Shown one piece after another: positions 63,641 to 64,000 of a stretch of DNA of 64,000 nucleotides (position 1 is its first letter; every line of letters begins with the position of its first letter). Both the position numbers and the translations under genes were made by a program. This DNA is from Sphingomonas glaciei (GTDB lineage: Bacteria > Pseudomonadota > Alphaproteobacteria > Sphingomonadales > Sphingomonadaceae), in assembly GCF_023380025.1 (NCBI RefSeq), contig NZ_CP097253.1, positions 1,550,001-1,614,000 on the forward strand, read 5' to 3'. Below the pieces are notes generated by a model. The model did not search any database and had not been told where the DNA came from. It saw only the letters and a list, made by a program, of their open reading frames with translations.

Positions 63641-64000
63641 CCGAACCACGCGACATCCACGCCTATCTGGCGGAGTTCGAGGACATCCCCGGCACCCGGG
63701 TTTTCACCGCCGCCCGCGCGCGCCAGGGCTATCACCTCAACCAGTTCGCGATGAGCCTGATGAAGCCCGAGAATCGCGAGAAGTGGAAGGCTGACGAGGC
63801 CGCCTATCTCGACGAGTGGCAGCTTACCGACGAACAGAAGCAGGCGGTGCTGGCGCGCGACTACAACCAGCTGCTGGACCTCGGCGGCAACATCTATTTC
63901 CTCGCCAAGGTCTTCTCCACCGACGGGCAGAGCTTCGTCCAGGCGGTCAGCACTATGACCGGCGTGTCGGTCGAGGAATATCAGGCGATGATGAACGCCG
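63637..64000 (+). CDS. ligA: protocatechuate 4,5-dioxygenase alpha subunit (3' end outside window)
   Basis: 121 codons visible; LigA is about 139 residues. IHAYLAEFEDIPGTRVFTAARARQGYHLNQFAMSLMKPENREKW is characteristic of the small subunit, which covers the active site of the iron-bearing LigB subunit, and YNQLLDLGGNIYFLAKVFSTDGQSFVQAVSTMTGVSVEEY continues the match. LigAB opens the protocatechuate ring between carbons 4 and 5. The start overlaps the ligJ stop (ATGA); ligB and ligC are expected just beyond the window. Confidence 0.95.
   Translation, partial: MTEPRDIHAYLAEFEDIPGTRVFTAARARQGYHLNQFAMSLMKPENREKWKADEAAYLDEWQLTDEQKQAVLARDYNQLLDLGGNIYFLAKVFSTDGQSFVQAVSTMTGVSVEEYQAMMNA

Overview
The window is high-GC DNA from an alphaproteobacterium of the sphingomonad group (Sphingomonas, Sphingobium or Novosphingobium type). 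The main evidence is a protocatechuate 4,5-cleavage (lig) gene set next to a folate-dependent vanillate demethylase (LigM), NDP-forming feruloyl-CoA synthetase and feruloyl-CoA hydratase/lyase homologues, large TonB-dependent receptors paired with secreted esterases, and an archaic chaperone-usher pilus locus. I see no transposase, integrase or CRISPR array.

Layout. 1-2951: end of an NDUFA9-like gene, tRNA-Leu(CAG), a DUF2231 membrane protein and a PQQ sugar-dehydrogenase lipoprotein. 2966-7027 (minus): four-gene chaperone-usher operon. 7233-11702: secreted CocE-type hydrolase plus TonB receptor. 11737-15852: vanillate demethylation and C1 module (metF, ligM, MarR regulator, purU) carrying three copies of one 17-bp dyad. 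15856-17652: LacI-type operator and a second CocE-type hydrolase. 17649-27387 (minus): eight overlapping genes for a TRAP transporter, four class III CoA-transferase-family proteins and a fused, cysteine-poor protein of the 2-hydroxyacyl-CoA dehydratase / benzoyl-CoA reductase family; a MarR gene is divergent. 27989-36777: secreted hydrolase, MarR, then an operon amidohydrolase/ferA/ferB/vanillin dehydrogenase (minus) and an MmgE/PrpD protein. 36842-42488: hydrolase, LacI regulator, P450, CapA-like protein and DMT-like membrane protein. 42547-53977: TonB receptor plus tannase/feruloyl esterase, an OmpA-like/di-haem cytochrome/MFS operon, a second P450 and a third TonB receptor. 54085-64000: AAHS transporter, core-MetE, Bcr/CflA MFS, ligI, ligU, ligK, ligR, an oxidoreductase, ligJ and the start of ligA.

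Together the genes suggest uptake and de-esterification of lignin-like phenolics (receptors plus CocE/tannase hydrolases), ferulate to vanillin (FerA, FerB), vanillin to vanillate (LigV-like), vanillate to protocatechuate (LigM, methyl group passed to tetrahydrofolate, then MetF and PurU) and ring cleavage by the 4,5-pathway (LigA, LigI, LigU, LigJ, LigK). The least explained parts are the CoA-transferase/dehydratase-like operon and two P450s whose I-helix acid-alcohol pair is replaced by Ala-Pro.
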